The notes under the pieces were generated by a model that was not told the origin of the DNA, did no database searches, and saw nothing but the letters and a program-made list of their open reading frames with translations. Position numbers and translations under genes: made by a program. A stretch of 64,000 bases of DNA from an uncultured Vampirovibrio sp. (GTDB lineage Bacteria; Cyanobacteriota; Vampirovibrionia; Gastranaerophilales; Gastranaerophilaceae), in the NCBI GenBank assembly GCA_910579975.1, contig CAJTWU010000002.1:43237-107236 (forward strand), read 5' to 3'. Below, piece after piece: positions 46,303 to 55,784 of this stretch (the first letter of the stretch is position 1; each line of letters begins with the position of its first letter).

Positions 46303-46331
46303 TTGCACGAACTACTATATTATAGTATAAT
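46303..46331 (+). promoter_or_regulatory. Promoter of the dTDP-rhamnose operon
   Basis: TTGCAC (46303-46308), 17-base spacer, TATAAT (46326-46331). It lies about 18 bases before the rfbC ATG. Confidence 0.82.
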
Positions 46332-46348
46332 TAGCAAGGGAGTATATT

Positions 46349-46891
46349 ATGCCATTTGAATTTATTAGACAAGAGATTGAAGATGTTGTTTTAATAAAAC
46401 CAAAAGTTTTTGGTGACAATAGAGGTTTTTTCTTGGAAAGTTACAAAAAATCTGATTTTATACAAAACGGCATTGATGTTGAATTTAATCAGGATAACCA
46501 CTCAAAATCTACAGCACATGTTTTAAGAGGGCTTCATTATCAAGAAGCGCCATATGGGCAGGCAAAACTTGTCCGCTGTTCAAAAGGAAGGATTTATGAT
46601 GTGGCAATGGATATCCGTCCTGAGTCCCAAACCTTTGGTCAATACGTGAAGGTAGAATTATCAGAAGAAAATAAGTGTATGTTATTTATACCTGAAGGTT
46701 TTGCACATGGATTTGTTGTTCTATCTGATGAAGCTGAATTGCTTTATAAAGCAAGCGGAGAGTATGCACCACAAGCAGACCGCGGTATTTTATGGTCTGA
46801 AATTGATTGGGGCATTGATTTTGAGCCTATTTTATCTGAAAAAGATATGAAACAGCCAAGATTGAAGGAGGTTTTTGCATGCGTATCTTAG
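46349..46891 (+). CDS. rfbC: dTDP-4-dehydrorhamnose 3,5-epimerase
   Basis: Epimerises dTDP-4-keto-6-deoxyglucose at C3 and C5. 180 residues. It has FGDNRGFFLESY, the catalytic HVLRGLHYQ, and FIPEGFAHGFVVLSDEAELLYKAS. First gene of a four-gene rhamnose cassette with its own promoter. AGGGAG precedes the ATG. Its end overlaps rfbB by 13 bases. Confidence 0.97.
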   Translation: MPFEFIRQEIEDVVLIKPKVFGDNRGFFLESYKKSDFIQNGIDVEFNQDNHSKSTAHVLRGLHYQEAPYGQAKLVRCSKGRIYDVAMDIRPESQTFGQYVKVELSEENKCMLFIPEGFAHGFVVLSDEAELLYKASGEYAPQADRGILWSEIDWGIDFEPILSEKDMKQPRLKEVFACVS

Positions 46892-47847
46892 TTACAGGCG
46901 GAGCAGGTTTTATTGGAAGTTGTTTTGTAAGACATATTTTAAAAAAACACAAAGTTATTAATCTTGATGCTTTGACATATTGCGGGAACTTAGAAAATCT
47001 TAAAGATGTTGAAAGAAATCCTGATTATGAGTTTGTACATGGTAATATTTGTGACAAAAAACTTATAAGAGAATTAGTTCGTGAGGTTGATTGTGTTGTG
47101 AATTTTGCAGCAGAATCGCATGTTGATAACTCGATAAAACATCCTGAAATATTTATTGAAACCAATGTTCAGGGTACTTTAAACCTTTTACAGGCATGCC
47201 GTGAAATCGGTATCGAAAGATTTTTACAGGTTTCTACAGACGAAGTTTATGGAACCTTAGGTAAAACAGGTTATTTTTATGAAACTACGCCTCTTGCACC
47301 AAACAGTCCTTACTCTGCTTCTAAAGCAAGTGCAGACATGTTGGTTAGAGCTTATCATGAAACTTATAACATGCCTGTATTAAATACCCGCTGTTCAAAT
47401 AATTACGGACCTTATCAATATCCGGAAAAACTTATTCCATTCTTTATTTCGCAATTGTTAAAGGATGAAAAAGTTCCTGTATACGGAGATGGACTAAATG
47501 TAAGAGACTGGTTATATGTTTATGACCATTGTGAGGCAATTGATGTGGTTTTACATAAAGGTAAAATCGGAGAGGTCTATAATATTGGCGGTCACAATGA
47601 AAAAACAAATATGGAGATTACCAGACTTATTCTTGAGGCTATGGGTAAAGATGAGTCTTCAATCAAGTTTGTTGAAGACCGCTTAGGACATGACAGGCGT
47701 TATGCAATATCTAATGACAAAATAACCTCGGAGCTTGGCTGGAAACCGTCTTTAACATTTGAGGAAGGTATAAAGCTAACGATTGATTGGTATTTGAAAA
47801 ATCAGGATTGGATGAAAAACATTGAATCTAAGAAAGTGGGGGTATAA
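46879..47847 (+). CDS. rfbB: dTDP-glucose 4,6-dehydratase
   Basis: 322 residues, short-chain extended family. The N-terminal GGAGFIGSCFVRHILKK binds NAD. The catalytic set is STDEVYG near residue 122 and YSASKAS near residue 149, and NNYGPYQYPEKLIP follows. It makes the keto sugar used by RfbC. Overlaps rfbC, and rfbD begins immediately after its stop. Confidence 0.98.
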   Translation: MRILVTGGAGFIGSCFVRHILKKHKVINLDALTYCGNLENLKDVERNPDYEFVHGNICDKKLIRELVREVDCVVNFAAESHVDNSIKHPEIFIETNVQGTLNLLQACREIGIERFLQVSTDEVYGTLGKTGYFYETTPLAPNSPYSASKASADMLVRAYHETYNMPVLNTRCSNNYGPYQYPEKLIPFFISQLLKDEKVPVYGDGLNVRDWLYVYDHCEAIDVVLHKGKIGEVYNIGGHNEKTNMEITRLILEAMGKDESSIKFVEDRLGHDRRYAISNDKITSELGWKPSLTFEEGIKLTIDWYLKNQDWMKNIESKKVGV

Positions 47848-48669
47848 ATGCCAAAAGCTTTGGTAACAGGTGCAAAAGGAATGCTGGGGCAAGATTTGTG
47901 TCCGATTTTAGAAGATAATGGTTACGAAGTTATTGAAACAGATGTCGATACTCTTGATATTACTAAAGATTGTGATGAATATATTTTAAAAGTAAAACCG
48001 GATTTAGTAATTCATTGCGCAGCTTATACAAATGTTGATAAAGCAGAAGAAGACCTTGAAACTGCAAGACTGATAAATGTTATAGGAACTGAAAACATTG
48101 CAAAAGCCTGTGCAAAAGCAGAGTCAGCTATGGTTTATATTTCAACAGATTATGTTTTTGATGGAACTAAATCAGAACCTTATAATGTTGACGATACTCC
48201 AAATCCGTTGAATAACTATGGTTTAACTAAGTTTCAAGGAGAGGAAGCTGTAAAAAAATATTGTAAAAAATATTATATTGCACGTACAAGTTGGCTTTAT
48301 GGACATCACGGCAAAAACTTTGTTGAAACAATGCTTGGATTAGCAGAAAAACAGGAATTAAAAGTTGTTGATGACCAAATCGGTTGTCCTACCTGGACGG
48401 TAGAACTTGCTAACGGGATTGTTAAGCTTTTAGACAAACCATTTGGAACATACCATGTGTGTGGAAGCGGTTATACGAGCTGGTATGGCTTTGCAAAAGA
48501 AATTTTTGAGCAAGAAGGTTTAAATGTTAATCTTAAACCTTGTACAACAGAAGAATTTCCACGTCCGGCAAAACGTCCTAAATTCAGCATAATGAACAAT
48601 GACAATTTAACAAGAAATTGGAAATCAGCATTAAGAGATTATTTGGCACTAAGAGAGGTGACTGTATGA
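47848..48669 (+). CDS. rfbD: dTDP-4-dehydrorhamnose reductase
   Basis: 273 residues. [10 protein letters not shown] at the start binds NAD(P)[11 protein letters not shown] and YGLTKFQGE form the catalytic part, and [17 protein letters not shown] follows. Final step to dTDP-L-rhamnose. Overlaps rfbA as ATGA. Confidence 0.97.
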   Translation: MPKALVTGAKGMLGQDLCPILEDNGYEVIETDVDTLDITKDCDEYILKVKPDLVIHCAAYTNVDKAEEDLETARLINVIGTENIAKACAKAESAMVYISTDYVFDGTKSEPYNVDDTPNPLNNYGLTKFQGEEAVKKYCKKYYIARTSWLYGHHGKNFVETMLGLAEKQELKVVDDQIGCPTWTVELANGIVKLLDKPFGTYHVCGSGYTSWYGFAKEIFEQEGLNVNLKPCTTEEFPRPAKRPKFSIMNNDNLTRNWKSALRDYLALREVTV

Positions 48670-49532
48670 AAGGCATAGTATTAGCAGGCGGTTCTGGTAC
48701 AAGACTGTATCCAACGACAATGGCAACATCAAAACAACTTTTGCCTGTTTATGATAAACCTATGATTTATTACCCGATTTCTGTATTAATGCTTGCAGGA
48801 ATACGTGAAATACTAATTATTTCTACGCCTCAGGATTTACCGAATTTCAAAAAACTTTTAGGTACAGGAGAACAGTTTGGAGTAAAATTCTCTTATAAAG
48901 AGCAGCCTAGCCCCGACGGTTTGGCTCAAGCGTTTATTCTAGGAGAGGAATTTATTGGAAACGACTCTGCTGCATTGGTATTAGGTGATAATATTTTTTA
49001 CGGTGCCGGTTTCTCCGGTATACTTAAAAACGCTGTTAAGAGAGCTGATGAGGGTTTTGCAACCATTTTCGGCTATTATGTAAAAGACCCTGAAAGATTT
49101 GGTGTTGTTGAGTTTGATAAAGACGGTAAAGCTCTTTCTATAGAAGAAAAACCATCTAAACCTAAATCTAACTATGCTGTAACAGGTTTATATTTTTATG
49201 ATAACAAGGTTGTGGAACATGCTAAATCAATTAAGCCTTCAAAACGCGGCGAACTTGAAATTACCGACTTGAATAAAATTTATCTCCGAGATAATAAACT
49301 TCATACAGAAGTTTTCGGACGCGGTTTTGCATGGCTTGATACGGGAACACATAAGTCCTTAATGCAAGCCGGGCAATATGTTCAGACAATTGAAGAAAAT
49401 CAGGGTATAAAAATTGCATGTCTTGAAGAAGTTGCTTACAGAATGGGATTTTTGTCTAAAGAAACCGTAATTAATAACGCAAAACAATATAATCAAAACG
49501 AATATTATAATTACATTACAAATTTGCACTAA
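48666..49532 (+). CDS. rfbA: Glucose-1-phosphate thymidylyltransferase
   Basis: Makes dTDP-glucose, the pathway's first step. 288 residues from ATG 48666 (GAGG upstream, ATGA overlap with rfbD); a longer frame inside rfbD is rejected. [18 protein letters not shown] opens it and LGDNIFYG and EITDLN follow. The C-terminal [18 protein letters not shown] is family specific. Confidence 0.98.
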   Translation: MKGIVLAGGSGTRLYPTTMATSKQLLPVYDKPMIYYPISVLMLAGIREILIISTPQDLPNFKKLLGTGEQFGVKFSYKEQPSPDGLAQAFILGEEFIGNDSAALVLGDNIFYGAGFSGILKNAVKRADEGFATIFGYYVKDPERFGVVEFDKDGKALSIEEKPSKPKSNYAVTGLYFYDNKVVEHAKSIKPSKRGELEITDLNKIYLRDNKLHTEVFGRGFAWLDTGTHKSLMQAGQYVQTIEENQGIKIACLEEVAYRMGFLSKETVINNAKQYNQNEYYNYITNLH

Positions 49533-49577
49533 AATATGCTATAATATAATAGTCACACGACAATGTTAGGAGTTTTT

Positions 49578-50918
49578 ATGGCTGTTTTATCAAAATCTGT
49601 TTATGTATTAGCGGTTATTGAGGCTTTGATTACTGCTTTTATAGCATTAATTAGTTTTAGTTTAATAGCACCGACTCCCGCAAGACTTTTCGTCACAGCA
49701 TTTATATTTATTGTGTGTGTTACAACTGCTCTTGTATTAAAAGGGTTTTACAATATTCATCAATACAAAATCAAAGATATTTATAAATTGTTTGAAGGTA
49801 TTTTTATTGCGGTTTTTGCAGCAACAGCATTATCGGTTCCTATTTTAGGCGGTTTTGCATACGGATTGGCTTTGTATGATATTGGTTTAATTTTTGCAAG
49901 TATTTTATTTGTAAGAGTTGTATTTTTACTTTACAAAAAATTCTTTAAACCTGTTAAAAATATTTTAATCGTTGGTGCGGGACAGGATGGAAAACTAATT
50001 GCTGAAGAAATCCAATCCAGACCGGAGCTTGGAATGAAAGTAGTTGGTTTTCTGGATGATAATATGAATAATATTGAAGAAGAAGACTCTTCTATTCCTA
50101 TATTAGGCTTAACTTATGACTCTGAAGCAGTTATTAAAGATAACAAAGTCGATACGGTTATTATAGCTGTTAAATCAAGAATGGACTCAAATATTCTTAC
50201 TGATTTAGCAAAAGGTATTCCACTTGGTGTAAAAGTTTGGAGAATGCCTACTTTTTATGCTCATATTACTAAAAAACTTTTTACAAATAAAATGGCTGTA
50301 AACTGGTTATTTTATGATTATGTAAGACCAAAATACATAATTTATTCTCGTGTAAAACAAGTGTTGGATATAATTTCAGCAATCGCAATCTTGGTTTTAA
50401 CTTTACCATTATCAATTATTGCTATGATTGGTATCAAACTATCTGATTTTGGTCCTGTATTTTTCACTCAGACCAGAATTGGCAAATTTGGAAGACCATT
50501 CAAAATGATTAAATTCAGAACCATGTATCAAGATAAAGTAGATGAAGGTTTTGATGACGATTTAGAAGAAATCGAAAACGACGATAAGCGCATTATGCCA
50601 TTTTGCAAACTAATAAGAAAATTCCATATTGATGAAATCCCTCAAATGCTTAATATTTTAAGAGGGGATATGAGTCTTATAGGACCTCGCCCTGTTCGAG
50701 AAGAGGTTTATGAAGAAAACAGAGAAAATATTCCTTTTTGGGAATGCCGTAACTGGGTTCGACCTGGCTGGACCGGATGGCAGCAGATTAATGATATTGA
50801 CTGTATTCCTGAAGAGCGCTTAGGCTATGATTTGTATTATGTAAAACATAGAACTCTTCTGTGGGAAATCGCTATATTTATGCAATATCTTGCTAAAGTT
50901 ATCAGTGGACGACTATAA
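49578..50918 (+). CDS. Undecaprenyl-phosphate sugar phosphotransferase
   Basis: Polyisoprenyl-phosphate hexose-1-phosphate transferase (WbaP/WcaJ type) that starts glycan assembly on the lipid carrier. 446 residues from ATG 49578, preceded by AGGAG. Four N-terminal helices, a Rossmann-like central domain (NILIVGAGQDGKLIAEEI), then a membrane-associated catalytic domain with GPVFFTQTRIGKFGRPFKMIKFRTM, in short runs (FKMIKFRTM, LIRKFHIDEIPQ, IGPRPVREE, RPGWTGWQQ). Adjacent to rfbCBDA, so likely the priming enzyme for a rhamnose-containing glycan. Confidence 0.96.
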   Translation: MAVLSKSVYVLAVIEALITAFIALISFSLIAPTPARLFVTAFIFIVCVTTALVLKGFYNIHQYKIKDIYKLFEGIFIAVFAATALSVPILGGFAYGLALYDIGLIFASILFVRVVFLLYKKFFKPVKNILIVGAGQDGKLIAEEIQSRPELGMKVVGFLDDNMNNIEEEDSSIPILGLTYDSEAVIKDNKVDTVIIAVKSRMDSNILTDLAKGIPLGVKVWRMPTFYAHITKKLFTNKMAVNWLFYDYVRPKYIIYSRVKQVLDIISAIAILVLTLPLSIIAMIGIKLSDFGPVFFTQTRIGKFGRPFKMIKFRTMYQDKVDEGFDDDLEEIENDDKRIMPFCKLIRKFHIDEIPQMLNILRGDMSLIGPRPVREEVYEENRENIPFWECRNWVRPGWTGWQQINDIDCIPEERLGYDLYYVKHRTLLWEIAIFMQYLAKVISGRL

Positions 50919-51638
50919 TTTTTTAAAGACATTTAGCATAACTTTTTGAAAATTATTCTTACGTAAAATATCTTCAAGATAGGGTTCATCGAGTTCCAGC
51001 AAGCCTACTACAAATAAGCTGTCTTTTTTAAGTACTTGAGAGGCTGTTTGGATGAATTGTTCTATTTTTTCAGGGAAATATCCTAAACAATTTCTGCACA
51101 TTACAATTGTATTGGAGTTATCGTTAATCCTGGGCAACAGTTCAAACATGTTTCCTTGATTAAAATTTACTCTGTTTTTCAGTTTGTTTCTTACTTTATA
51201 AAGAGTGGTATTTATATACTGATATGGTTCAACTTCAGGTCTGTCAAAGTATTTTCTCCATCTAATATTGTTATTATTCATTCGAGTTTCATCATCTGCA
51301 AAAATATTTATGTAACCATTGTTTGCAATTTTTACCATTGTATCTTTTATATCATAAGCTTTTATTGGGAAAAACTTTTCAGTTTCTTCTGGGGATGTTG
51401 ACTCAAGTAATGACATTATATAAGTATAAGCTTCGCTTCCATCAGAAGCTCCAAATTGAATTATATTTACATTTTCCTTATCTTTAAAATGCTCAATTTG
51501 ATATTTTATAAACGCTTGCCAATCCAAATCTTTTCGAAAAAACCACGTAAAAGTTCCAATTTCTTTTCCTTTTTCAGTTTTATAAAAAGATGAGGAAGAT
51601 TTAAACTGAGGTTGATATGAATTTAAAAATATTTTCAT
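50913..51638 (-). CDS. CheR-like SAM-dependent methyltransferase with F-K tag
   Basis: 241 residues. After an N-terminal MKIFLNSYQPQFKSSSSF (tag-like), the SAM-binding part shows IIQFGASDGSEAYTYIM near residues 58-74 and CRNCLGYFPEKIEQF near 180-194. This matches the CheR fold. CheR itself methylates chemotaxis receptors, but no chemotaxis genes are near, and the N-terminal CheR helical domain is missing. The substrate is unknown. The 3' end overlaps the sugar transferase by six bases. Confidence 0.85.
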   Translation of the reverse strand: MKIFLNSYQPQFKSSSSFYKTEKGKEIGTFTWFFRKDLDWQAFIKYQIEHFKDKENVNIIQFGASDGSEAYTYIMSLLESTSPEETEKFFPIKAYDIKDTMVKIANNGYINIFADDETRMNNNNIRWRKYFDRPEVEPYQYINTTLYKVRNKLKNRVNFNQGNMFELLPRINDNSNTIVMCRNCLGYFPEKIEQFIQTASQVLKKDSLFVVGLLELDEPYLEDILRKNNFQKVMLNVFKKL

Positions 51639-51650
51639 ATTAATATTAAA

Positions 51651-52991
51651 TCAACTAAAAATATTTTTTGCGCATTCTAAAGCAATATCAGTGACAAAAT
51701 CCATGTCCGGCTCTTCAATAATCAAAGGCGGATTAAAATATATTACATCGCCTAAAGGTCTTAGAATTACACCTTTTTCAAGTGCTCTTTTATATATTTG
51801 ATAGCCTGTTCTTTTTGTATAATCAAGCGGCTCTTTTGTTTCTATGTTTTTAACCAGCTCAATTGCGTTAATTAAACCTATTGAGCGTACTTCACCCACA
51901 TTTTCAAGCGGTAAGAATTTTTCTTTGATAATTTTATTAAAGTATTTAGCTTTCTTTTGTGCCTTTTCAATGATTTGTTCATCTTTTAAAATTTTAAGTA
52001 CTTCCACAGCAGCAGAACAGGCAAGCGGGTTTCCTGCATATGTGTGAGAATGCATAAAGGCTTTGCCTTTTAAATAATCATCATAAAAAGCATCGTAAAT
52101 TTTTTGGGTAGTAATTGCTATAGCCATTGGCATATAACCGCCTGTTAAACCTTTTGAAAGACACATAATATCAGGACTTACTCCGGCATGGTCAAAAGCA
52201 AACATTTTACCTGTTCTACCATAACCGGTTGCAATTTCATCAGCTATTAAATGCACATTATATTGGTCACAAAGTTCTCTTAATTTTTTCAAATATAATG
52301 GCGGATAAACTTTCATGCCGGCAGAACCTTGTAAAAGCGGTTCTACAATAATAGCAGCAGTTTCATCTGCATATTGTCGGAATGCTTCTTCTGCTTTGCA
52401 GAAACATTCACAATTACAGTTGTCACGACATTTTCCATAAGGACAACGAAAACAATCAGGTCCGTCAATTCTAATTACGTCCAGCAGTAAAGGTTTATAG
52501 AGTTCTGAATATAAATCTACTCCGCCTACGGCTAAAGCTCCGAGTGTCTCACCATGATATGCTTCAGATAGTGCCATAAAACGCTTTTTTTGAGGATTGC
52601 CCGTCTGATAGTGATATTGAAAACTCATTTTTAAAGACATTTCAATAGCGGATGAACCATTATCTGCGAAATTAAATTTGCAAAGTCCTTTTGGCAAAAC
52701 TTCCATTAACTCTTGGCAAAGTGTAATAACTGTTTTATGAGAAAAATTTGCAAATATAACATGTTCAAGAGTATCAATTTGTTTTTTTACTGCTGAATTA
52801 ATGCGCGGGTTGCAGTGTCCCAAAAGATTACACCACCATGAACTAATTACATCTTTATAACATTTACCGTTAATATCATAAAGATTAATGCCTTCTCCGC
52901 GTTCAATGACGATAGGAGGAAGTGTTTCATAGTCCTTCATTTGAGAACACGGGTGCCAAATATATTTTACATCTTCTTTTTGCCAATCCAT
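51651..52991 (-). CDS. bioA: Adenosylmethionine-8-amino-7-oxononanoate aminotransferase
   Basis: BioA makes 7,8-diaminopelargonate for biotin, using SAM as amino donor. 446 residues, class III aminotransferase. SSWWCNLLGHCNPRIN and GSSAIEMSLKMSFQYH are typical, the PLP lysine sits in MCLSKGLTGGYMP near residue 279, and HSHTYAGNPLACSAAVEVL follows. An unusual stretch at residues 180-198 contains seven cysteines. It follows bioD by two bases, in the same operon. Confidence 0.96.
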   Translation of the reverse strand: MDWQKEDVKYIWHPCSQMKDYETLPPIVIERGEGINLYDINGKCYKDVISSWWCNLLGHCNPRINSAVKKQIDTLEHVIFANFSHKTVITLCQELMEVLPKGLCKFNFADNGSSAIEMSLKMSFQYHYQTGNPQKKRFMALSEAYHGETLGALAVGGVDLYSELYKPLLLDVIRIDGPDCFRCPYGKCRDNCNCECFCKAEEAFRQYADETAAIIVEPLLQGSAGMKVYPPLYLKKLRELCDQYNVHLIADEIATGYGRTGKMFAFDHAGVSPDIMCLSKGLTGGYMPMAIAITTQKIYDAFYDDYLKGKAFMHSHTYAGNPLACSAAVEVLKILKDEQIIEKAQKKAKYFNKIIKEKFLPLENVGEVRSIGLINAIELVKNIETKEPLDYTKRTGYQIYKRALEKGVILRPLGDVIYFNPPLIIEEPDMDFVTDIALECAKNIFS

Positions 52992-52993
52992 AA

Positions 52994-53668
52994 TTATTCC
53001 TTAAATAATCCTTCCAAAAGCATAATGTCATTGCTGTTTTTACCCACGGTTGCAACAACATTAACACCGGTTAAATTTTCTACTTGTTCTAAGTTATCCC
53101 AATGCATAAAGTTGTTAGAGTCATAATTATTTAGAATAATGCCTTCAATTTCAATACCGTTTGTACGGGCATATTCTACAGTTAAAAGAGTTGAGTTAAT
53201 TGTGCCTAATCCGGCATCAGCAATGATTATAGTACTCAAGCCCAATTCCCAAATTAAATCTTTTAAAAGATATTTTTCATCTTTTTCTACTTTTAAAGGA
53301 CATGTAATTCCTCCGGCTCCTTCGATTAAGAGATATTCATATTTTTTATTCATTTGAGAAAAATCGTATTTGATTTTGTCTATATCAATTTTTTGGTTAG
53401 CTCGTTTTGCAGCAAGGTGAGGAGAAACAGCCTCTTTCCACCAGTATGATACACATTCATCTGCTGTTGTTGGAATTTGTGCCATATCAACTACATAATT
53501 TGCATCGCTATCAACAAGTTTGCCACCCAGTTCAAAAACTCCGCTCATAACCGGTTTATAATATCCGCAATTATATTTGGCTTCTCGCATTTTTTTTACG
53601 ATAAGTGCCGAAATATATGTTTTTCCAATATCTGTTCCTGTTGCTGTTATGAAAATCTTTTTAGCCAT
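52994..53668 (-). CDS. bioD: Dethiobiotin synthetase
   Basis: Forms dethiobiotin from diaminopelargonate with CO2 and ATP. 224 residues. ITATGTDIGKTYISAL is the P-loop; KPVMSG and EGAGGITCPL are family motifs. Directly upstream of bioA. No bioB or bioF is in this window. The product serves AccB (inference). Confidence 0.96.
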   Translation of the reverse strand: MAKKIFITATGTDIGKTYISALIVKKMREAKYNCGYYKPVMSGVFELGGKLVDSDANYVVDMAQIPTTADECVSYWWKEAVSPHLAAKRANQKIDIDKIKYDFSQMNKKYEYLLIEGAGGITCPLKVEKDEKYLLKDLIWELGLSTIIIADAGLGTINSTLLTVEYARTNGIEIEGIILNNYDSNNFMHWDNLEQVENLTGVNVVATVGKNSNDIMLLEGLFKE

Positions 53669-53711
53669 ATTTAAAGGTTAGCACTTCAAGATTTAATGAC
53701 AAATTCTTCCT

Positions 53712-55067
53712 TTAAAAATTGGTAAAATTTATAACAAAATCTTTTGCTTCATCTATTGTATTAATTTCACCATTCAACTGTGCTTCATTCAGGGCTTTAA
53801 TGATTATTCCTAATTCAGGGCATTGTTTAATTCCTTTTAATTCCATAATTTCAAATCCTGAAAGAAGTTTTGGAAGCGGTTTTATTGTCTCACGTTTATC
53901 AAGATAAAAATTAAGTAATTTATTTAATCCATTAATATTATCATTTAAAATTTCTTCTGTAATTGCTTCTCCGAGTGCTGAAAGCCGGTCTGCTTTGGCT
54001 AAGATAATATTATCAATAATATTATTTTCCATTTTTCTTACATAGCGCATCATGACTTTTTCATTTAAATCCGGTGCAGCAACGACATTTGAAGGGTAAA
54101 TATGGTTTTTAATCATACAGGAAATATAATCAATTTGTTTTTTAGAAAATTTTAAATTTTTCAGAAAAGGTACGCACATTTTTGAGCCAACATCATCATG
54201 TCTAATAAATCTATGACGTCCGCTTTCTTCAATTGTCCAAGTTGAAAACTTCCCGATATCATGTAAAAATCCTACAAGTTTAAGATGATTTATACGTGCA
54301 AATCCTCCAAAATCGATTTGATTAAGATGTTTTTTTTCAGTCTCGGATGAATTTTCATATAATTCTTCAATCTTTCGGACGGTTTCAACAGCATGATGAA
54401 ACAAATCAAGATGGTGATGGGTATTTGGAGGAACTTTTTTCATTTCTACAACAGACGGGAAGAATTTTTCCAATAAACCAAACTCATCCATTTTAAGTAA
54501 TGTTTTAGATGTGTATTTACCGCCAAAAAGCTTCATTAATTCATACATTATTCTCTCTTTGGACGGTTCTAAAGCTAAATGTTTGTATTTTTCGATTGCA
54601 GCCTGTAACTCTTCAGACATTTCAAAACCTGTTACAGCAGCAAATCTGAATGCGCGTAAAATTCTAAGCGGGTCATCTTCGAAATTCTCGTCCTTAATAT
54701 GGCGTAAAATCCCGTTTTTTATATCATCTAAACCGCCTGTAATATCAACAAATTCTTTGTTTTTCAAATCATAAGCAATTGCATTAATTGTAAAATCACG
54801 ACGTTTTAAATCTTCTTCAATAGATCCGCCCTGAAGTTCAGAAATATCAATGTAGTTGGTTTTATCTTCTAAAACTACACGATAAATTTTATTTACTTCG
54901 TCTAAAACAATAAAAGTACCATCAATTTTATGAGCAAATTCTTCTGCTCCAACAATAGCAATATCTCTGTCAACAGTGCTTTTTCCCAATAAAAAATCTC
55001 TGACTGCACCGCCCACCAGATATCCTTCATTGATATGTTTGAGTATAAAATCATCTTTAATATTCAT
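53712..55067 (-). CDS. CCA tRNA nucleotidyltransferase / poly(A) polymerase family
   Basis: 451 residues. YLVGGAVRDFLLGKSTVDRDI (shown as GGAVRDFLLG then DRDI) is the nucleotidyltransferase head, and RRDFTINAIAYDL and EDDPLRILRAFRFAA follow. A C-terminal HD domain has FLHDIGKFSTW and IKNHIY. The family adds CCA ends to tRNAs or poly(A) tails. It cannot be told which, though CCA addition is most likely. Start ATG 55067 with AGGA ten bases before; a TTG two codons upstream is less likely. It overlaps rsmE by 11 bases. Confidence 0.93.
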   Translation of the reverse strand: MNIKDDFILKHINEGYLVGGAVRDFLLGKSTVDRDIAIVGAEEFAHKIDGTFIVLDEVNKIYRVVLEDKTNYIDISELQGGSIEEDLKRRDFTINAIAYDLKNKEFVDITGGLDDIKNGILRHIKDENFEDDPLRILRAFRFAAVTGFEMSEELQAAIEKYKHLALEPSKERIMYELMKLFGGKYTSKTLLKMDEFGLLEKFFPSVVEMKKVPPNTHHHLDLFHHAVETVRKIEELYENSSETEKKHLNQIDFGGFARINHLKLVGFLHDIGKFSTWTIEESGRHRFIRHDDVGSKMCVPFLKNLKFSKKQIDYISCMIKNHIYPSNVVAAPDLNEKVMMRYVRKMENNIIDNIILAKADRLSALGEAITEEILNDNINGLNKLLNFYLDKRETIKPLPKLLSGFEIMELKGIKQCPELGIIIKALNEAQLNGEINTIDEAKDFVINFTNF

Positions 55068-55782
55068 AAACAATGTTTCCTAGAGTAACTATTACTGCAG
55101 TTTCTGCTTTTAAAATCAAATCACCGAGAGAAATTAACGGCAAATTTTTTTCTTTAAAGAAATCAAATTCTTTTTGAGAAAAACCGCCTTCAGGACCTAT
55201 GATTACAAGTATTTTCTCATCTTTTTTGATAGGATTTTGTCTTAAAAATTCTTTTAAAGATATTTCTGTTGAGCGTTCGGCGAGAACTAAAATTTTATCA
55301 AAATTCTTTTTTAAAACTTCTTCAAGTGTTGTTGGTTCATAACAGGTTGGAACTTTTGCTCTTTCGCATTGTTTTGAGGCTTCAAACATAACTTTTTGCC
55401 ATTTTTCGTGTTTCTTAGCCAAAACAGATTGCGCTAAAGCACAGTTATCGGTTATAACAGGAAAGACTCCTCTTGCACCAAGCTCAGTTGCCTTTTCCAT
55501 TATTGTAAGTTGGGCATCACTGCGCAAAGGGCTTTGAGCAAGATATAAATCAAAGCTCAAATCGCGGCTTGAAGGGTAAGATTTTTGGATTTCGCAAACA
55601 ATTTCCAAATTAGTTATTTCTTTTATAACGGTCTCATATTGTATTTGTTTTTCATCAATTAAAAGAAGATTTTCTCCTGCTCTTGAACGTAATGAGCGCG
55701 CAATATGACGATAGTTGTCGCTATCAGTGATTTTAATAATTTTGTCATTTTTGTCATTAGAATTAACAAAAAAATGCGGCAT
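55057..55782 (-). CDS. rsmE: 16S rRNA m3U1498 methyltransferase RsmE
   Basis: 241 residues from ATG 55782, with GGAAGGAT just upstream; the longer frame overlaps the MATE gene without a ribosome site. SPOUT family: MPHFFV at the start, then LGARGVFPVITDNC and IGPEGGFSQKEFDFFK, ending in LILKAETAVIVTLGNIVY. It methylates U1498 in the decoding region. It is co-transcribed with the nucleotidyltransferase. Confidence 0.96.
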   Translation of the reverse strand: MPHFFVNSNDKNDKIIKITDSDNYRHIARSLRSRAGENLLLIDEKQIQYETVIKEITNLEIVCEIQKSYPSSRDLSFDLYLAQSPLRSDAQLTIMEKATELGARGVFPVITDNCALAQSVLAKKHEKWQKVMFEASKQCERAKVPTCYEPTTLEEVLKKNFDKILVLAERSTEISLKEFLRQNPIKKDEKILVIIGPEGGFSQKEFDFFKEKNLPLISLGDLILKAETAVIVTLGNIVYEY

Positions 55783-55784
55783 TT

